Assembly (NCBI GenBank): GCA_009767595.1
Contig: VSDK01010679.1
Span: 442,600 to 506,599 of the forward strand
Source of the DNA: Symbiodinium kawagutii
Lineage: Eukaryota; Sar; Dinophyceae; Suessiales; Symbiodiniaceae
Direction of reading: 5' to 3'
Length of the DNA stretch: 64,000 bases
Shown: positions 32,150 to 43,545 of the stretch, in pieces
Layout: every line of letters starts with the position of its first letter
Numbering within the stretch: the first letter of the stretch is position 1
Notes under the pieces: model-generated
Told to the model about the DNA's origin: nothing
What the model saw: the letters and a program-made list of their open reading frames with translations, nothing else
Database searches by the model: none
Position numbers and translations under genes: made by a program

Positions 32150-32870
32150 GGCTGATGCGCTTCTATTGGCTTGAAGCATGGTGAACACCATCTACCATCA
32201 TGATTGTTGGTGCCAATTTAAGCATCATTGCACCTGTTGAACATGGTGAAAAATGAATGGTAAATGCTTGAGAATGGTGAACCGCGATCGGTGATTGGGT
32301 TCGCAATTTTTGCAGGGGTTGATGCCGATGCTTTACAGGCAAAAAACGGTTGATCATGAGTATCATGAGCGGTGGTAATGATGGCTATTGATGGTTGAGA
32401 ATCGTTGATAGCGGCCGGGTGTGGTTCATTTTCAGTAACTGTAACAATGGATTCGATGAGTCGATGATGGTTGTCGGTTCGCAACTGCTATCCTCAGTGC
32501 AGAATTTCTTCCAAAAACCACGGTGAAATAAGCTAAACACAATGGTAAATGATCGTTCACCAAGAATCATGAGCAACAATCATGGTTAAAAATTGTCTGC
32601 GATAGCAAACACAATAAATGATCAAATACATAATGATGAAATAGTCCCATAATCCAACAATCCTATAGTGGAAAAGGTGACAGAAATGGTGAAAGAGACA
32701 CCAACAATGGCAAACGTGAATCACCATCAATCGTGATATATGACTGATTACCAATGTTCATGGCTAAAAATGCTTAAACAAGCACCAACCAACACTAATG
32801 TGTATTGTTGCTTAATACCATGATTGGCTCTTTGACCACCAATCAAAAACAACTACCAATAGTGGTTGAT
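32150..32870. other. AT-rich spacer with AATGGT reiterations
   Basis: Minus frames at 32163-32754 are open but built from GATTGTTGATGGT-like words. No exon supported. Confidence 0.4.
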
Positions 32871-32879
32871 ATGAATCAC

Positions 32880-33400
32880 ACACACATATTAATATATATA
32901 AATAATGTTTGTGATCAATCACCAGCAAAGTTGTTGTTATCAAAAAACAAGATAGTGTGTGCAGTCAACCACCAAAATAATGTTTGTTCTCAATGATCAA
33001 TCTGATGTTGGTTCTCAATCATCTGTCTCATATCCAAACAGCGTTTGTTATCAATCGCCCAAACAACGTTCGTTCTCAACCGAAAACCACTTGTTTGTTA
33101 TCAGCTACCCAAAAAATGTATGTTATCAATCACCAGCAAAAAAAATCTTTTTCAGCCACCGCCAACAGAGTGTTTGTTGCCAGCCAGCCAACAAGTTGCG
33201 CTATCAATCACCAGAATAATGTATGTTATCAGTGTGTGTGTGTGTGGTGCTATCAATCTCAAAAAAAAGTGCTCTAGCAACCGCCAACATAGTGCTTGTT
33301 ACCAGCCAGCCGAAAAGTTGTGCAATCGTTCGCAAGAATAGTGTTTGTTATCAAACATCACTATGGTGCTTGTTATCAGTCACCCGCACAGTGTATGTGT
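32880..33400. repeat. Diverged minisatellite based on TGTTTGTTATCAATCACC
   Basis: At least ten imperfect copies of GTGTTTGTTATCAATCACC-AA units of about 35-45 bp, with variants GTTCGTTCTCAACC and GCGCTATCAATCACC. All three plus frames stay open across it because the unit lacks stops, producing overlapping frames that are not genes. Confidence 0.8.
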
Positions 33401-33420
33401 GTGTGAGTGTTTAAAAAAAT

Positions 33421-33520
33421 GGGTGTTTCTCAAAATAGGGGTACCCCCAAATCATCCATTGTTAATCATTAGTAGTAATAAACCAACCATTTTTTGGGTC
33501 CCTTATTTTGAGAAACCACC
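33421..33520. mobile_element. Family B TIR element, copy B9 (TSD AAAT)
   Basis: Starts GGGTGTTTCTCAAAATAGGG and ends CCCTTATTTTGAGAAACCACC. Internal TACCCCCAAATCATCC and ACCAACCATTTTTTGGGTCC match the family. Flanked by AAAT at 33417-33420 and 33521-33524. Confidence 0.85.
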
Positions 33521-33667
33521 AAATAGGGGATCTCCAAATCATCCTCAGCCGTCCCTAAACGACGATAATTGGGCGACTTCAGAGGTCCCCCGATGGAAGA
33601 GAGACCTCCGTGCGGGGCGTAGAAACAACATGCACCAACACTGATTAAATAAGCATAAGCACCAAAT

Positions 33668-33751
33668 TTCATTAGTTTATAACCATTGTTTTCCCTATTA
33701 TTGGTTGGTTAATAACCACCATTATTGGTTAGTTAATATTGACCCATAGCC
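33668..33751 (+). mobile_element. Family A partial copy A12
   Basis: Right two thirds of a family A element (AACCATTGTTTTCCCTATT ... ATATTGACCCATAGCC) without the GGC..GTGGGTCAA left end. AAAT occurs at 33664-33667 and 33752-33755, which may be a true duplication or chance. Confidence 0.6.
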
Positions 33752-34079
33752 AAATCACAAGCACCAGTTTTCATCAATTTCCACCAGATCATGTCAGCTC
33801 GCCTGAGCTCACCTGTTCCCCCAACAGCAAACACTGAGCAGGCGCAAGACGAAACATCGAAAAAGGATGGTCGACACGAAATACCTCTAGCAGGTCACTA
33901 GCAGGTCTCTAGCAACTTCTAGTTGTTGTTGATCAACTTCTCAGCCAAATTGGCCAATCCAGCCTGCTGAAAAGAGATCTCAGCTGTACAACTAAGGTGT
34001 CTTCATGATACTGATATTTCCAAGACCACAGGACAAACGGTAAAAATAACAAATAAGAGCCGTGTGTATTAGTACACCT

Positions 34080-34275
34080 GTGACTGATTTAAACTGTGGT
34101 TGCCTCTGCGAAAGTCATGGATGACTTCCTTTTGGGTCTGATGGAAGTCCCCAAATGGATGGATGTTCGCAGGATGCCCCCCCCCATTCCCCCCGCCATG
34201 GCCTTCACTGTAGCCTTCCACGTCACCGTGATCCTCGTCGGGGTCCGTTATCCAAACCACTTCCTCGGATCACCA
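34080..34275 (-). CDS. Coding-like island, strand uncertain
   Basis: A minus frame reads WITDPDEDHGDVEGYSEGHG, then NIHPFGDFHQTQKEVIHDFR. A plus frame reads LGLMEVPKWMDVRRMPPPIP, then AMAFTVAFHVTVILVGVRYP. Both are open for more than 60 codons. The minus strand is preferred only because most other exons are minus. Confidence 0.3.
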
Positions 34276-34479
34276 GTGATGGCACGGTTCAGGATGCTGT
34301 GGTTTCAGACTGGAAGGATTCAAGATGGTTCAGAATGGCAGCTTCAGGATGGTTCATCATGCCCAATGATGATTACTTTAGTAAGTGACCATCATTCATT
34401 GTGTCAGTGCTGTCAAGCTATTATATCTGCCTTAATTATTGAAAGGACAGAAATTGATAGAAATTCCAAGGGTGCATAG

Positions 34480-36470
34480 GTACAGAGATACTGCGGTTTA
34501 TAGATTGCCTTGGGTGTCAATATCTATCAATAACCAGTATTCCCTTACAAGCAGTGCTAATTACTAAGCAATTGACTATCAATAATCAATCAATACTAAA
34601 CAACTAGAAATGTATCGCTTACAATGCTTGATCAATGCATCAACCAACGTCGCTTGCGGATTCTTTTCACCGCTTCATCAGGCTCGCAGCGTTACAGCAA
34701 GAATGCAGCAGGCTACCATAAGCTCATTGTCAATCAACCTTTTTTATAGGGAGTGATTGCTACGGTTCATACTATCCCTGATATATTGCTGAAACTACTC
34801 ATAGTAGTATGATCATAGGTTTCATACTAGAAGTTCTCAAAAGCTCATTGATGGACCATATATATGGAATGATCCTAAATCCAAACAAATCAATCCCAAA
34901 TTAGCAATGTTGAATGATGTTGATGAGACACCACAAAGATCATGGAGGAGTCAATGACTAGATCCACAACTCGCTCCGAGTGCATCGAATCTCGCTCCGA
35001 GTTGCGCTGTCTTGGTGCCAAGTCTGAGTGGAAACGACGCCGTGTTCGGTGAACATGCCCCAGTGCATGGCCACATGAGCAACTGCTGGAAGCGCAAAGC
35101 CATACCTCGTGGCGCGGCAGTTGTTGACCTTCAACGGTGGTTAGGATACACCTGGTCGGTTAGTACATAAGTATGCAAGCCATTGGAAACGTTGGTTCTT
35201 TCATAGGCATCTTTACAAGGGCCATTAAGAATGGTAAATAATAGGAGGTTAGGACAATAATGGTGAAACAATCAGTATATGGGGGGGGGGGGTCCTTAAG
35301 CCATGGGGAAACCCCCAAGTTATGGTTGGTTGATTGCTGGAAATCACTAATAATATTGGATGACTGCGGGGTGCCCATACTCGCCAATATATTGACCAGT
35401 CTGAGAAGGTTGGTATCTGGTTGCTTAGTATACTCGCGGTGTAAATGTACTCTGATATTCTGTCCTATTGTACCTTAAACATTTGTTTGATAGCCATTCA
35501 ACACCAACTACCAATGCAAGCTCGTTGGGAAAATCATGACTGCTGGCATCTGCTGACTAATTAATTGTACCAGCAATGGTAATTGCAGAGTACAATCATA
35601 TGAGTACATTCATTGCTGTAACGATAGCAACGGATGTAATTTTCATAAATTGGCCTGAGTCGAGTGAAAGAAATGAATGATTCGTTGGATGTATCCTGAA
35701 TCATCAATAACCCACACAAAGAGACATCATAACAATGGATGATTCAGGATATTCTGACAACACAATCAAATGTGATTCAGGATAACAACTGGTTATAGTT
35801 TGAAATCATCAATAACCCCACATCGATCAATTCTGACACTTGAAACTCCTGAAACCACATGACAAGTGATGTGTGCTACACCTCGACTCAGAGCCTTGTC
35901 ATTGGCTCAACGACACACAACGAGTCCCCCGCGCGTTAGCGACAAGTCGCTCAGGCCATAGGCTGTCCATGACAGACTTGTGTTGCTCGTGATATGTGGC
36001 TTTTTCCAACATGTTTGAACATGATTTTAATATGATTTGTTGACATATATCATTTCACTCCTCAGCGTCTGCAACATGTTCGAACATACTATAGTCAAAT
36101 AAACCTATAATGTACAAACTAGATGAACGTGTCAATGCTCTGAATCAATTTTGTGCTCCCCGAAATTGAACTGGTTAGTCTGTCGTTTTTTCGACGTTCA
36201 CGACCCCAGTTTTGGTGATAACTGCATAATCATGCATTTTTCTGCACAAATAAACTGTCGGTTTCTCAAGCCATGGGGGATCCCCCAATTTATCACCCAC
36301 TATACTATATCATTAGATGAAGCAGTGATTATGAGCATTTAATCATACTAACTAATTTCAAAGCAGTATTAAATCACTCGCTATTACAAGATCTATCAAG
36401 GATTATAAGGTAGTAAAATCCATTACTATCATGATTACGAACTATGAAGCAGTCTCATAACTTCTGTCTC
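34480..36470. other. Long non-coding stretch
   Basis: AT-rich sequence without supported exons. A 13-base G run lies at 35280-35292. Family B-like arms occur at 35293-35400 (CCTTAAGCCATGGGGAAACCC) and 36259-36300 (GGTTTCTCAAGCCATGGGGG). TTCAGGATA-type direct repeats lie at 35690-35790. Confidence 0.4.
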
Positions 36471-36475
36471 ATTAC

Positions 36476-36577
36476 GAGAGCGAGCCGCTGCATCGACCAT
36501 CCAAGCTGCAGAGGCTCAATATTCCGCGCCGCAAATTGGTTGCGCCACCAGCGAGAAACGCATCGCAACTGCATCAG
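36476..36577 (-). CDS. Candidate 102-bp exon, F-box-like sequence
   Basis: Bounded by GCTTACAG (acceptor) and CTCTC|GTAATG (donor), giving exactly 34 codons. Reads LMQLRCVSRWWRNQFAARNI and then EPLQLGWSMQRLAL. The string LRCVSRWWRNQF recalls the L-x-x-V-S-R-x-W-R core of F-box domains, but the segment is too short to assign. Good splice signals and composition. Confidence 0.45.
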
Positions 36578-36599
36578 CTGTAAGCACTCCTCATCGGAT

Positions 36600-37880
36600 G
36601 CCTAATCGGTGCCCGCCCGTGCCGCAACATCAGGGCATGGGATCACGGAACATCTGAGGGAAATGGATGGCAACATGAGGACATATGCAGCTTTAGTGTA
36701 GTTTATTAGTATAGGTTTTCTTTGGGATACTTGAGTGATGAAATTCAGCTGTTCGATTTGAATATGGCTAGAAGTGTTAGTGGCCTCAGGACAGCTTTTG
36801 TAACTTGACATTCTGGATTCAGTTTACCACTGAAGAGCCGACAGCGCAAGCCTGCTTAGAGAAACATGTGGCCGATCCTTTAGGAAATCATGTCTTGCCA
36901 AAAGCATAGGGCGCATTTATGAGTTGGTTTCTGATTAGTGTAACCCCCCCAATCAAGTAATGAATATAGGCATGAAACCAACAGGTAGATACGATCATCA
37001 GAAACCAACATTATACCAGTTGACCTTAGCGCTTGCTGGTGATTTACTACATATTTGCTGGCTATGATTTGCTATTTGGTTATTTTAATATATTACAATA
37101 TTTGGTATTAATTATCATTAGCATCATCTTATCATCTTACTGTGATTCCTCAACCAAGGCCACCTTTTTCATCCCTGCTTTGCTCTTGCCCAACAGGTTC
37201 CTGTCAAGGACATCAGAGGTATAAAAAAGTCACCAGAAGGCAAGAGCGTTCACTGTCACAAATCAACAGATTGTTGTAACACTGACGCTCTCCATGGACA
37301 AAATAATTGTTAGTTCTATACTCTGAAATTTGATACCATCAAAAAACAATTCAGCTCAATCAACCGAGAGGTTTCATCCAAGATCCATCAGGACATGCGA
37401 AAGACCAAACTCGCCATTGACTTTGGACTATGGTTCGGGTATCCGTACATACTGTGCTAGGTACCAGTGAGGCGCCGTAGAATCAAGTGCAGAAACGCTG
37501 ACTGTTGTTTTTATCAATTTACAGTATTGGTATAGTAAACTATAAGCACTACTCTACTATTGTTTCAAACTATAGTATTTGTTTCATCAATTTTCCTGGA
37601 GCTTCAAACAATGTAAACATAAGCAACGCGTGAGATCCACAAAAGGATCCTAGAACGTTGGACTTTGAGCGTGTGAACTACACATACTCAACAAATTCTG
37701 CCTACCCGATATCTGTCAAAGTTAAAACTTGCTAACTGTTGGAAGTCTTGAACCGAGGAAGGGGCACACAAGTAACACAAACTATCATAGCTAACAAAAG
37801 TAAGTAGATTGACAACATAAACTGTATAAATCCATACGCAGCCTTAACGAAAAACACGCAGAGATATGCGTGTGACTCTT
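36600..37880. other. Non-coding stretch, nothing recognised
   Basis: AT-rich with short frames on both strands. No repeat family identified. Confidence 0.4.
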
Positions 37881-37887
37881 GAGGTGT

Positions 37888-38005
37888 TCAATCCAATTCT
37901 CTTGGTAAACGCTCAACAGGGTGCAGCGCTTCCATCTGCCAGGGAACACAGCAATGCTCGAACACCAGCATCCGCAGGGTGTGCTCATCCAGGGTCAACA
38001 ACATG
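37888..38005 (-). CDS. Candidate exon, possibly ending at a stop
   Basis: After a CTAGCACAG acceptor the minus frame reads MLLTLDEHTLRMLVFEHCCV and then PWQMEALHPVERLPRELD before TGA at 37888-37890. A plus frame of 98 codons covers the same island (starting MRVTLEVFNPILLVNAQQGA), so strand is not settled. If minus, this could be the C-terminus of one gene, which would argue for more than one gene in the cluster. Confidence 0.35.
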
Positions 38006-38559
38006 CTGTGCTAGGAAGTTCGGGAGGCGACAGCTCAATCTTAAGAGGTTCAGACTAGTTGGTGAAATACCATGGACAAAGTCAAATCATGCTGTGTCTC
38101 AGGGGAATTCCCCCGGCCCTTACCCAAGTCATGGATGGACATGCACAATACATGTCAGCTGATTATGGGGTAGCAAAAGGATGAATTTCTGGTTGGTTGG
38201 TGCAATCAAATCTTGATTCACCTTCATCAAATATTTAGAGCAGCCTCTTGACCTTGGATAGTAACAGCCCAAAACAGGCGGTTTTGGGCCCATTCCCCTC
38301 ATGCATTCTAGCTCTGAGGCCCAAACCTGTGTGTTCCGTGCTACGCGGGAAATCATTGTGGAACGTAAATTTCAGCCAAATATCGAACACAAGTAGTGTT
38401 GTTTGTCTCATTTGGGGGGTCCATCTTCATTTTCTGAATGAAGTTTTGAAAGACGAAATCACAAATGTCTCAAACAGCCATCAGCTTAGGTTTGATGGCA
38501 TGGCTGTACTAGACTTATAGACATGTTTCTGCTAACGTGAACCATGTGACTAAAATGCT

Positions 38560-39058
38560 GCTCTTGATAACTACTCTGAGGCCAAAAGTCTTGAGGCGTA
38601 GGTGGCTGCATCAAAAGAAGCTTTGAAGATCATCCATGATCTTCCTCAGGGAATCATTGTCACTCTGAAATTTGTTTGGTCGGCGTCCAATCAGAAAATC
38701 ACACATCCTGAATATGCGGAGATAAAACTAACCATATTTGCCAACCATATTTGCAGCTATGAAAAATGGCAATCTTTGTCCACTAAATCCGTGGTTTGGA
38801 GATTCCAGATTAGTTTTGCTGTGTAAGGGTTGAGATTCTATGGTGTGTTTCTAACTTGTTGAAACTTTCTCAACTGGGATCATCACATTGTCAAGGCTGA
38901 CCACAAGGATCTGTTCAATCCCTACACATTGCTGGCGTTTGCCCTAATGTTTCATCCAAATGAACACTTCCATGCCCCTGACAACGCCATCAGCATTGAT
39001 ATGCCTGCTTTAGCATGCAAACACTATTCTTACTCACTGGAAGAAATCGCACCATTTC
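38560..39058 (+). pseudogene. Decayed plus-strand ORF, unknown family
   Basis: The plus strand reads VAASKEALKIIHDLPQGIIV, TLKFVWSASNQKITHPEYAE and IKLTIFANHICSYEKW to a stop at about 38824. After a shift it resumes HIVKADHKDLFNPYTLLAFA, LMFHPNEHFHAPDNAISIDM and PALACKHYSYSLEEIAPFP, ending in two stops. The composition is clearly protein-like and the segment is contiguous rather than exon-like. It is best read as a broken mobile-element or processed gene. Not recognised. Confidence 0.4.
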
Positions 39059-39059
39059 C

Positions 39060-39290
39060 ATGATGATGACTATCTTGCTGGAGAGTTGCAACTATCACCA
39101 CGTCACCAACATGGACCGTCCCCAACCCTTCCCAGGTCGTTTGCACCACCTGAGCCACCACCCGCCGCTGCTCTCCACCTCCACAGGACCACCTCGCTTT
39201 GTCAGCAAGGCATTCAGCTGACTCGCCAGGTTCGTCTCGGACGGCGCAGCAGTGGCTACGCCCTGACACGGTGCCGCCATCGAACGGTGA
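39060..39290 (-). CDS. Candidate exon, two open minus frames
   Basis: One minus frame reads CCAVRDEPGESAECLADKAR, WSCGGGEQRRVVAQVVQTTW and EGLGTVHVGDVVIVATLQ, open for over 100 codons. A second reads MAAPCQGVATAAPSETNLAS and QLNALLTKRGGPVEVESSGG. A GTGTCAG acceptor and a GCTCAG|GTGGTG donor are available. The first frame looks more like a folded domain. Not recognised. Confidence 0.42.
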
Positions 39291-39335
39291 GTGGCTGGCA
39301 TAAGAACTGCCGGGTGATTCAAACGATATGGTGGA

Positions 39336-39427
39336 TAACAACTAGTATAACAACTAGCATAGCTAGTGAACAACTAGCATAACAACTAGCATAACTAGTG
39401 AACAACTAGCATAACAACTAGCATAGC
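39336..39427. repeat. Tandem repeat of AACAACTAGCATA
   Basis: About seven units of the words AACAACTAGCATA and ACTAGTG arranged in higher-order units of roughly 38 bp. Confidence 0.85.
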
Positions 39428-39532
39428 CGGCAGATCCACTTAACCAATAAAGATATCATTTGGTTTTGGTGGATCACAACTAGCATAACAACTGGCACAA
39501 CAACTGGCCGGTTGGAACTGGGAACCGATATG

Positions 39533-39633
39533 GGTATGTGCCAAACCATATGGTAATAATCCACCAGAACTAATGATAATTTTACCAATGGAAGCCAATG
39601 GTTTTATGGGGTACCACTATTTTGGCGCATAAG
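39533..39633. repeat. Family C inverted-repeat element, copy 3
   Basis: Starts GGTATGTGCCAAACCATATGG. The right side has GGGGTACCACTATTTTGGCGC, an eroded terminus. Confidence 0.5.
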
Positions 39634-39639
39634 CATGTC

Positions 39640-40660
39640 ATTGGACTCAAGTGGGATATGACCAAATCAAATGTTAATGTCTATTGGTGTTGATTTGCGT
39701 TGATGGTGGATGTTTCAAACGTGATTGAGACTGGTTTCCCAACGACGATAGGATATTGATAGAACCTGAGTAACTTAATTTAACTACTTGGATGTGCAGC
39801 TGGGGTTCTAACCATGGTTATAAGCCCTCTAAGGTAGCTTACAACCCCTAACGCCATTTCTGGATGGTTCGTCTTATCTTCATCTGGCTGGCTGGTGAGG
39901 TGCGCGCCCGAGTTTTTGTGCAGCAACAATATGCTGGGAACGGGAACTGTTACGGTCGTGTGTGAAGGCGTGCCAATTTGGTACAGACTTTGACACAGTA
40001 CTTATTAAAAAATCATTGGCAAAATGTCAAAGTCTGTATTAAAAGTATGAAATCATGCTTTCATAATGAAATCATTCTTTCATAATGAAATCAGTCTTTC
40101 ATAATGATGATCAAAGATGGTTCGGCATCAGGGAAACTTAAGCAACAATGACCGCACATTTCACTGTTCGTAGCTCGACTTCAAGAGTAGCTCCGGCTGC
40201 TGGCTTGGACAAGCTCTGCAACCAAAGATAGGACGACTCAGGGTACATCCTGTATCTGGCCATGTAAATTGTGCCGAAGTGGTGTTCAAGTCAACCCCAG
40301 ATATCACTTCGTTTCCAGGCTTTTACACCACGATGGTTGCAGGACGAAGAATCAGCTATTAAGCAACTGCTATTTTTTTGACAAAAGCAATTTGTTGACT
40401 ATTGTAAAACAAGTATCAGTTCCTGATAGCATCAACTATCCTTCAGATTCCTTTGGTATCAATATCAATTCCGGTTTCCCACATTTTAACACCAACCGAA
40501 GAATCAACTACCCCTTGGCTCTGTACCAATCCCAAGGACAAAATATTACCTGAGCTTCGGAGGATTCATATGGATCTATCACGATATATCACGATTGATT
40601 CTCATTCAGAATCTCCAAGGTGCAGTTTGGGCAGGAATGTCTTCCAGAAAATCGATTGAT
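39640..40660. other. Non-coding stretch
   Basis: No supported exon. Contains the 20-21-bp repeat at 40048-40107. Frames at 40269-40659 lack support. Confidence 0.35.
40048..40107. repeat. 20-21-bp tandem repeat, three units
   Basis: Three copies of TGAAATCATGCTTTCATAA with single-base differences (CATTCTTT, CAGTCTTT). Confidence 0.85.
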
Positions 40661-40665
40661 CAGTA

Positions 40666-40942
40666 CTGGTTGGTGGTTTCAACCCCCCCCTGAAAAATAT
40701 AATAAGTCATCCATTTATTCTCCTCCAGGCAGCGCGCGGGATCAGGACTGCTTCCCAGGGCGCTTGCGGTGCCACGGGAAAAAACAAATGACAGATGGCA
40801 ACTCATCACTTAATCTCTCCAAAGTCAAAACTCCAAAACTTCAAAAGGCGGGATCAGCCCATAAAATATGAGTCAACCAACCATTTGTTGATAGTTAGTA
40901 ATTACTAGGGAAAATAAAAGATCTTCACAGCCACCAACCAGA
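40666..40942. repeat. Family D element D4, split by an insert
   Basis: Left arm GGTTGGTGGTTTCAACCCCC at 40666. The right arm ending CAGCCACCAACC is near 40942, with AAGTCATCCATTTATT and GAGTCAACCAACCATTTGTT on either side of an approximately 150-bp GC-richer insert. The insert (after CTCCTCCAG) could be an exon or another element. Confidence 0.45.
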
Positions 40943-40975
40943 ATCTGTTGATCATTGCAATTGGTTCAATCCCAC

Positions 40976-41100
40976 GCCAGGGCTCAACCGCTCCGCCCGA
41001 GCAGCCTCTGCCTCAACGGTCGTGTCAGCGGCAAAGTCGTCCGTGGTAAAGGACCCTTCAGGGGCGAGAAGATCGGCGGCTGCCTGTGGCTGGGTGAACT
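40976..41100 (-). CDS. Candidate exon, acidic Ala-rich
   Basis: The minus frame reads EFTQPQAAADLLAPEGSFTT, then DDFAADTTVEAEAARAERLS. A CAG acceptor (TTCACCCAG or CCACAG) and a GTGGGA donor near 40970 are available. Acidic with D-L-L/D-D-F clusters, reminiscent in style of the segments at 42.1 and 46.0 kb. The other frames are broken. One of the clearest coding islands. Confidence 0.52.
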
Positions 41101-41162
41101 CAGGACATAGTTTCAAAGCCAAGGAACTGTGCTGCCCATGAACTTATAGGAGCAACCAACAC

Positions 41163-41268
41163 GGTGGTTTCTTAAAATAGGGAACGATAAATTAAAAACA
41201 GTTGGTTTGCTAATATAACTGGTTGGTAACCTGGATGATTTGGAGGTACCCCTATTTTAAGAAACACC
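41163..41268. mobile_element. Family B TIR element, copy B12
   Basis: Starts GGTGGTTTCTTAAAATAGGG and ends CCCCTATTTTAAGAAACACC. Internal AACAGTTGGTTTGCTAATAT and GGATGATTTGGAGGTACC match the family. The flanks CAACAC and CACAGC suggest a CAC duplication at best. Confidence 0.75.
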
Positions 41269-42132
41269 CACAGCACGAATGAAGCGCGTTCCACTTCCAG
41301 GAGTTGGCTTTTGCGAGCGAATGAGAATGCAAGAAACTCTCTGATAAAAACTACTCTGAGACCCCATCACAGAGACTCAGCATCTTATCATGTGTAAACC
41401 ACACACATTATATAAGTTCCAAATATGTAAAACATATATAAAGTGGTTATCATGTCTATCGTGGTAAATCGTGCTTAAAACCACAATTCAACAAAACTAA
41501 TCCTTTCATAAACATGTAAAAACCACAAAACACACTGCATTTGATCCCTCAAAGTTGCACGGAACTGTATCATACAGAATTGTTGACGCAGCTCAGCAAA
41601 ATGACCACCAATACATTTGCATACATGTGCAGCCTCTTTGGCTGTTCGGAGAATGGTCCCTCATCTTTATGCTCACCTGCGCTGAATGATTTTGGCTGAT
41701 TACATCTATCTCCACCTTTGCGGATGCAAGGCTCCCGAGAATGACAAACATTCTTTGCAAATACCCCCGCTTGCGCCTCATGGGTAATTACTCTCAAAGC
41801 TTATCAGAGATGCTGCTATCCCGTAGGGACAGCATAGGTGGAAAGGGTTTGAGGGTGACCCACCTTATGGACAAAAACCATACAACGTTACCTGTGCAAT
41901 GGTGAGAATTGATGTCTCCACGGTCCACGGTTACAGGAAAAAGATCGCAAAAGCAATCTTGGCAAGCCAGGCTGGGAACTTTTCCATTTGGCTGATTGCA
42001 ATCAAGCAAGCGCTGATGATTGATGTTTAGCTCTTAATCTCCTGTGTGCATGGCTTTTCTCCACAGCATTGGTGGCATCGAACCTGACGAGGTTTGCTGG
42101 GTACCACAGGTCACATTTCCCGGACAGCCCAC

Positions 42133-42198
42133 CTCTTCTTCTGCTTCCGGCGCAGCAACTGCACTGGTTTCAGCACCCTCGCTTTCTGCCAAGAAGTC
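42133..42198 (-). CDS. Candidate 66-bp exon, acidic
   Basis: Bounded by ACCCCACAG (acceptor) and GAAGAAGAG|GTGGGC (donor). Exactly 22 codons: DFLAESEGAETSAVAAPEAE then EE. Phase 0-0. Similar in style to the exon at 40976-41100. The surrounding minus frame (ending SGSMPPMLWRKAMHTGD) is open more widely, so a longer exon is possible. Confidence 0.48.
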
Positions 42199-42884
42199 CT
42201 GTGGGGTGCTGGTCATAGCCAGCAGCACTTGTTACCAACAAGCCAGGCAGATCGAATGCGGAACTAGTAGAACCGAACTGGGACATCAATCCCTGCCCAG
42301 CTGTCAAGGACTTTGGGCGCCTTTGCATCCTCCAATATATCACAACATGATATGCTTTGTGGGGAAGCTACTGGCATTAGGGATCATTACGGTAGAGGTA
42401 TCCGGAAATTTGCAATATCCAACGAATTCTCGCGATCTACAGTACCCATTGAATCCCATTGATCTGTACCTGCGGCCTGATTCGCTGTACGATTTTTAGT
42501 CTCGTTGAACAAAAAGACACAGCGCAAACCACGATTAGAAACACCCAAAAGAACAAAACACAAACACCAAAAACATGATGCAAACATATGCAAACATGAA
42601 GCACTATGACACCAAACTTGTGTCACTCTCAGTGCGACCAGAAATGTTGTTCGCCCGAAAATCATACATTGAACGCAGGCTCCAGGTCTGTCTACTACTA
42701 TAGATCAAGACATGTCGTAAAACTATAATATGCGACGCATCGTGGGGGGTCAACTTTCCGATTTGCAATTATTGAACATATACATCTTGTTGGCTGTTGG
42801 TTATGAACCCCCGGTATCCAGCATTTGTCCTCGTCATGAGTGGTTCATAAGCAACACAAAACAGGGGGCATGGCCCACCGGCAG

Positions 42885-43018
42885 CCGTGCGCTGCGGACG
42901 ACCGTCCTCCAGCGCTGGTGTGATGAACGAATTCGACCAGGCCTGGACGACTTCAACAGCCGGCATCGGATGCAACAGGCTGTAGCTGAGTTCGTTAGGC
43001 TTTCCCGTGAAAAATCCT
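42885..43018 (+). CDS. Coding-like island, strand uncertain
   Basis: The plus frame reads RALRTTVLQRWCDERIRPGL, DDFNSRHRMQQAVAEFVRLS and REKS to a stop. The minus frame reads LLHPMPAVEVVQAWSNSFIT and PALEDGRPQRTAAGGP after a CTACAG acceptor. The plus version is the more protein-like, which would be an exception to the minus-strand trend. Confidence 0.33.
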
Positions 43019-43280
43019 GATTTCCTAGGCTTTCCCTTTGAACATGCTGATTTCCTTTGGGTTTCCCTTGCGAACATGATGATTTTCCATTGCCATCTTA
43101 GTTTACCAGAAGAGTAGAAATGAACTACTGTTGGTCAGATTGACACCTGATCCACTGCAAATCATGGAATGCCAGAATCCCCAAAAATGTCCCTGCCTTT
43201 TGTCTGAAAACGTATGAGTCACAACCAATGAACGGCTTCACCGTTGCTGCTTCAAAGCTTCGCAGTTCCCCACTGGTGAC

Positions 43281-43321
43281 CATCTTCAACCGCCCTCAGC
43301 GCAGCGTATCCATCAGCTTCA
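43281..43321 (-). CDS. Candidate 41-bp exon
   Basis: Bounded by GGTTGACAG (acceptor) and GAAGATG|GTCACC (donor). Reads SEADGYAALRAVED, acidic/Ala-rich like its neighbours. Very short, so weak on its own. Confidence 0.3.
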
Positions 43322-43369
43322 CTGTCAACCATCAAAAGCTCTGAACGATGCCCCAGCTATTCTTCAGCA

Positions 43370-43545
43370 GATTCAGCCGGTTGCATCTGGTTGCAGCTGG
43401 TTGTTGGTTGTCAGCCAAGGCCATTGGGCCCGCGCCTCACTCCCAACCACTGGAGGCAGCGGTGGCATTTCTTCAGCGACCTATCGCCGCCAACGCGAAC
43501 TTGTCTGTGAAGGTAGCCCTATGGAAGAACAAAATCGAAATAGTG
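43370..43545 (-). CDS. Coding-like island, strand uncertain
   Basis: The minus frame reads GYLHRQVRVGGDRSLKKCHR and CLQWLGVRRGPNGLG to a stop. Plus frames read SQGHWARASLPTTGGSGGIS and KAIGPAPHSQPLEAAVAFLQ. All are open. The island is followed by ATGATGGCTAATGAGGC reiterations at 43550-43740. Confidence 0.3.

Noticed and set aside
32959-33414. Four overlapping plus frames of 60-100 codons rich in Asn, Gln, Ser
   Set aside because: They arise from the stop-free diverged minisatellite and are mutually incompatible as genes.
35280-35292. Poly-G run as a functional G-quadruplex signal
   Set aside because: A single homopolymer of about 13 G without spaced G tracts nearby. It may be a sequencing artefact.
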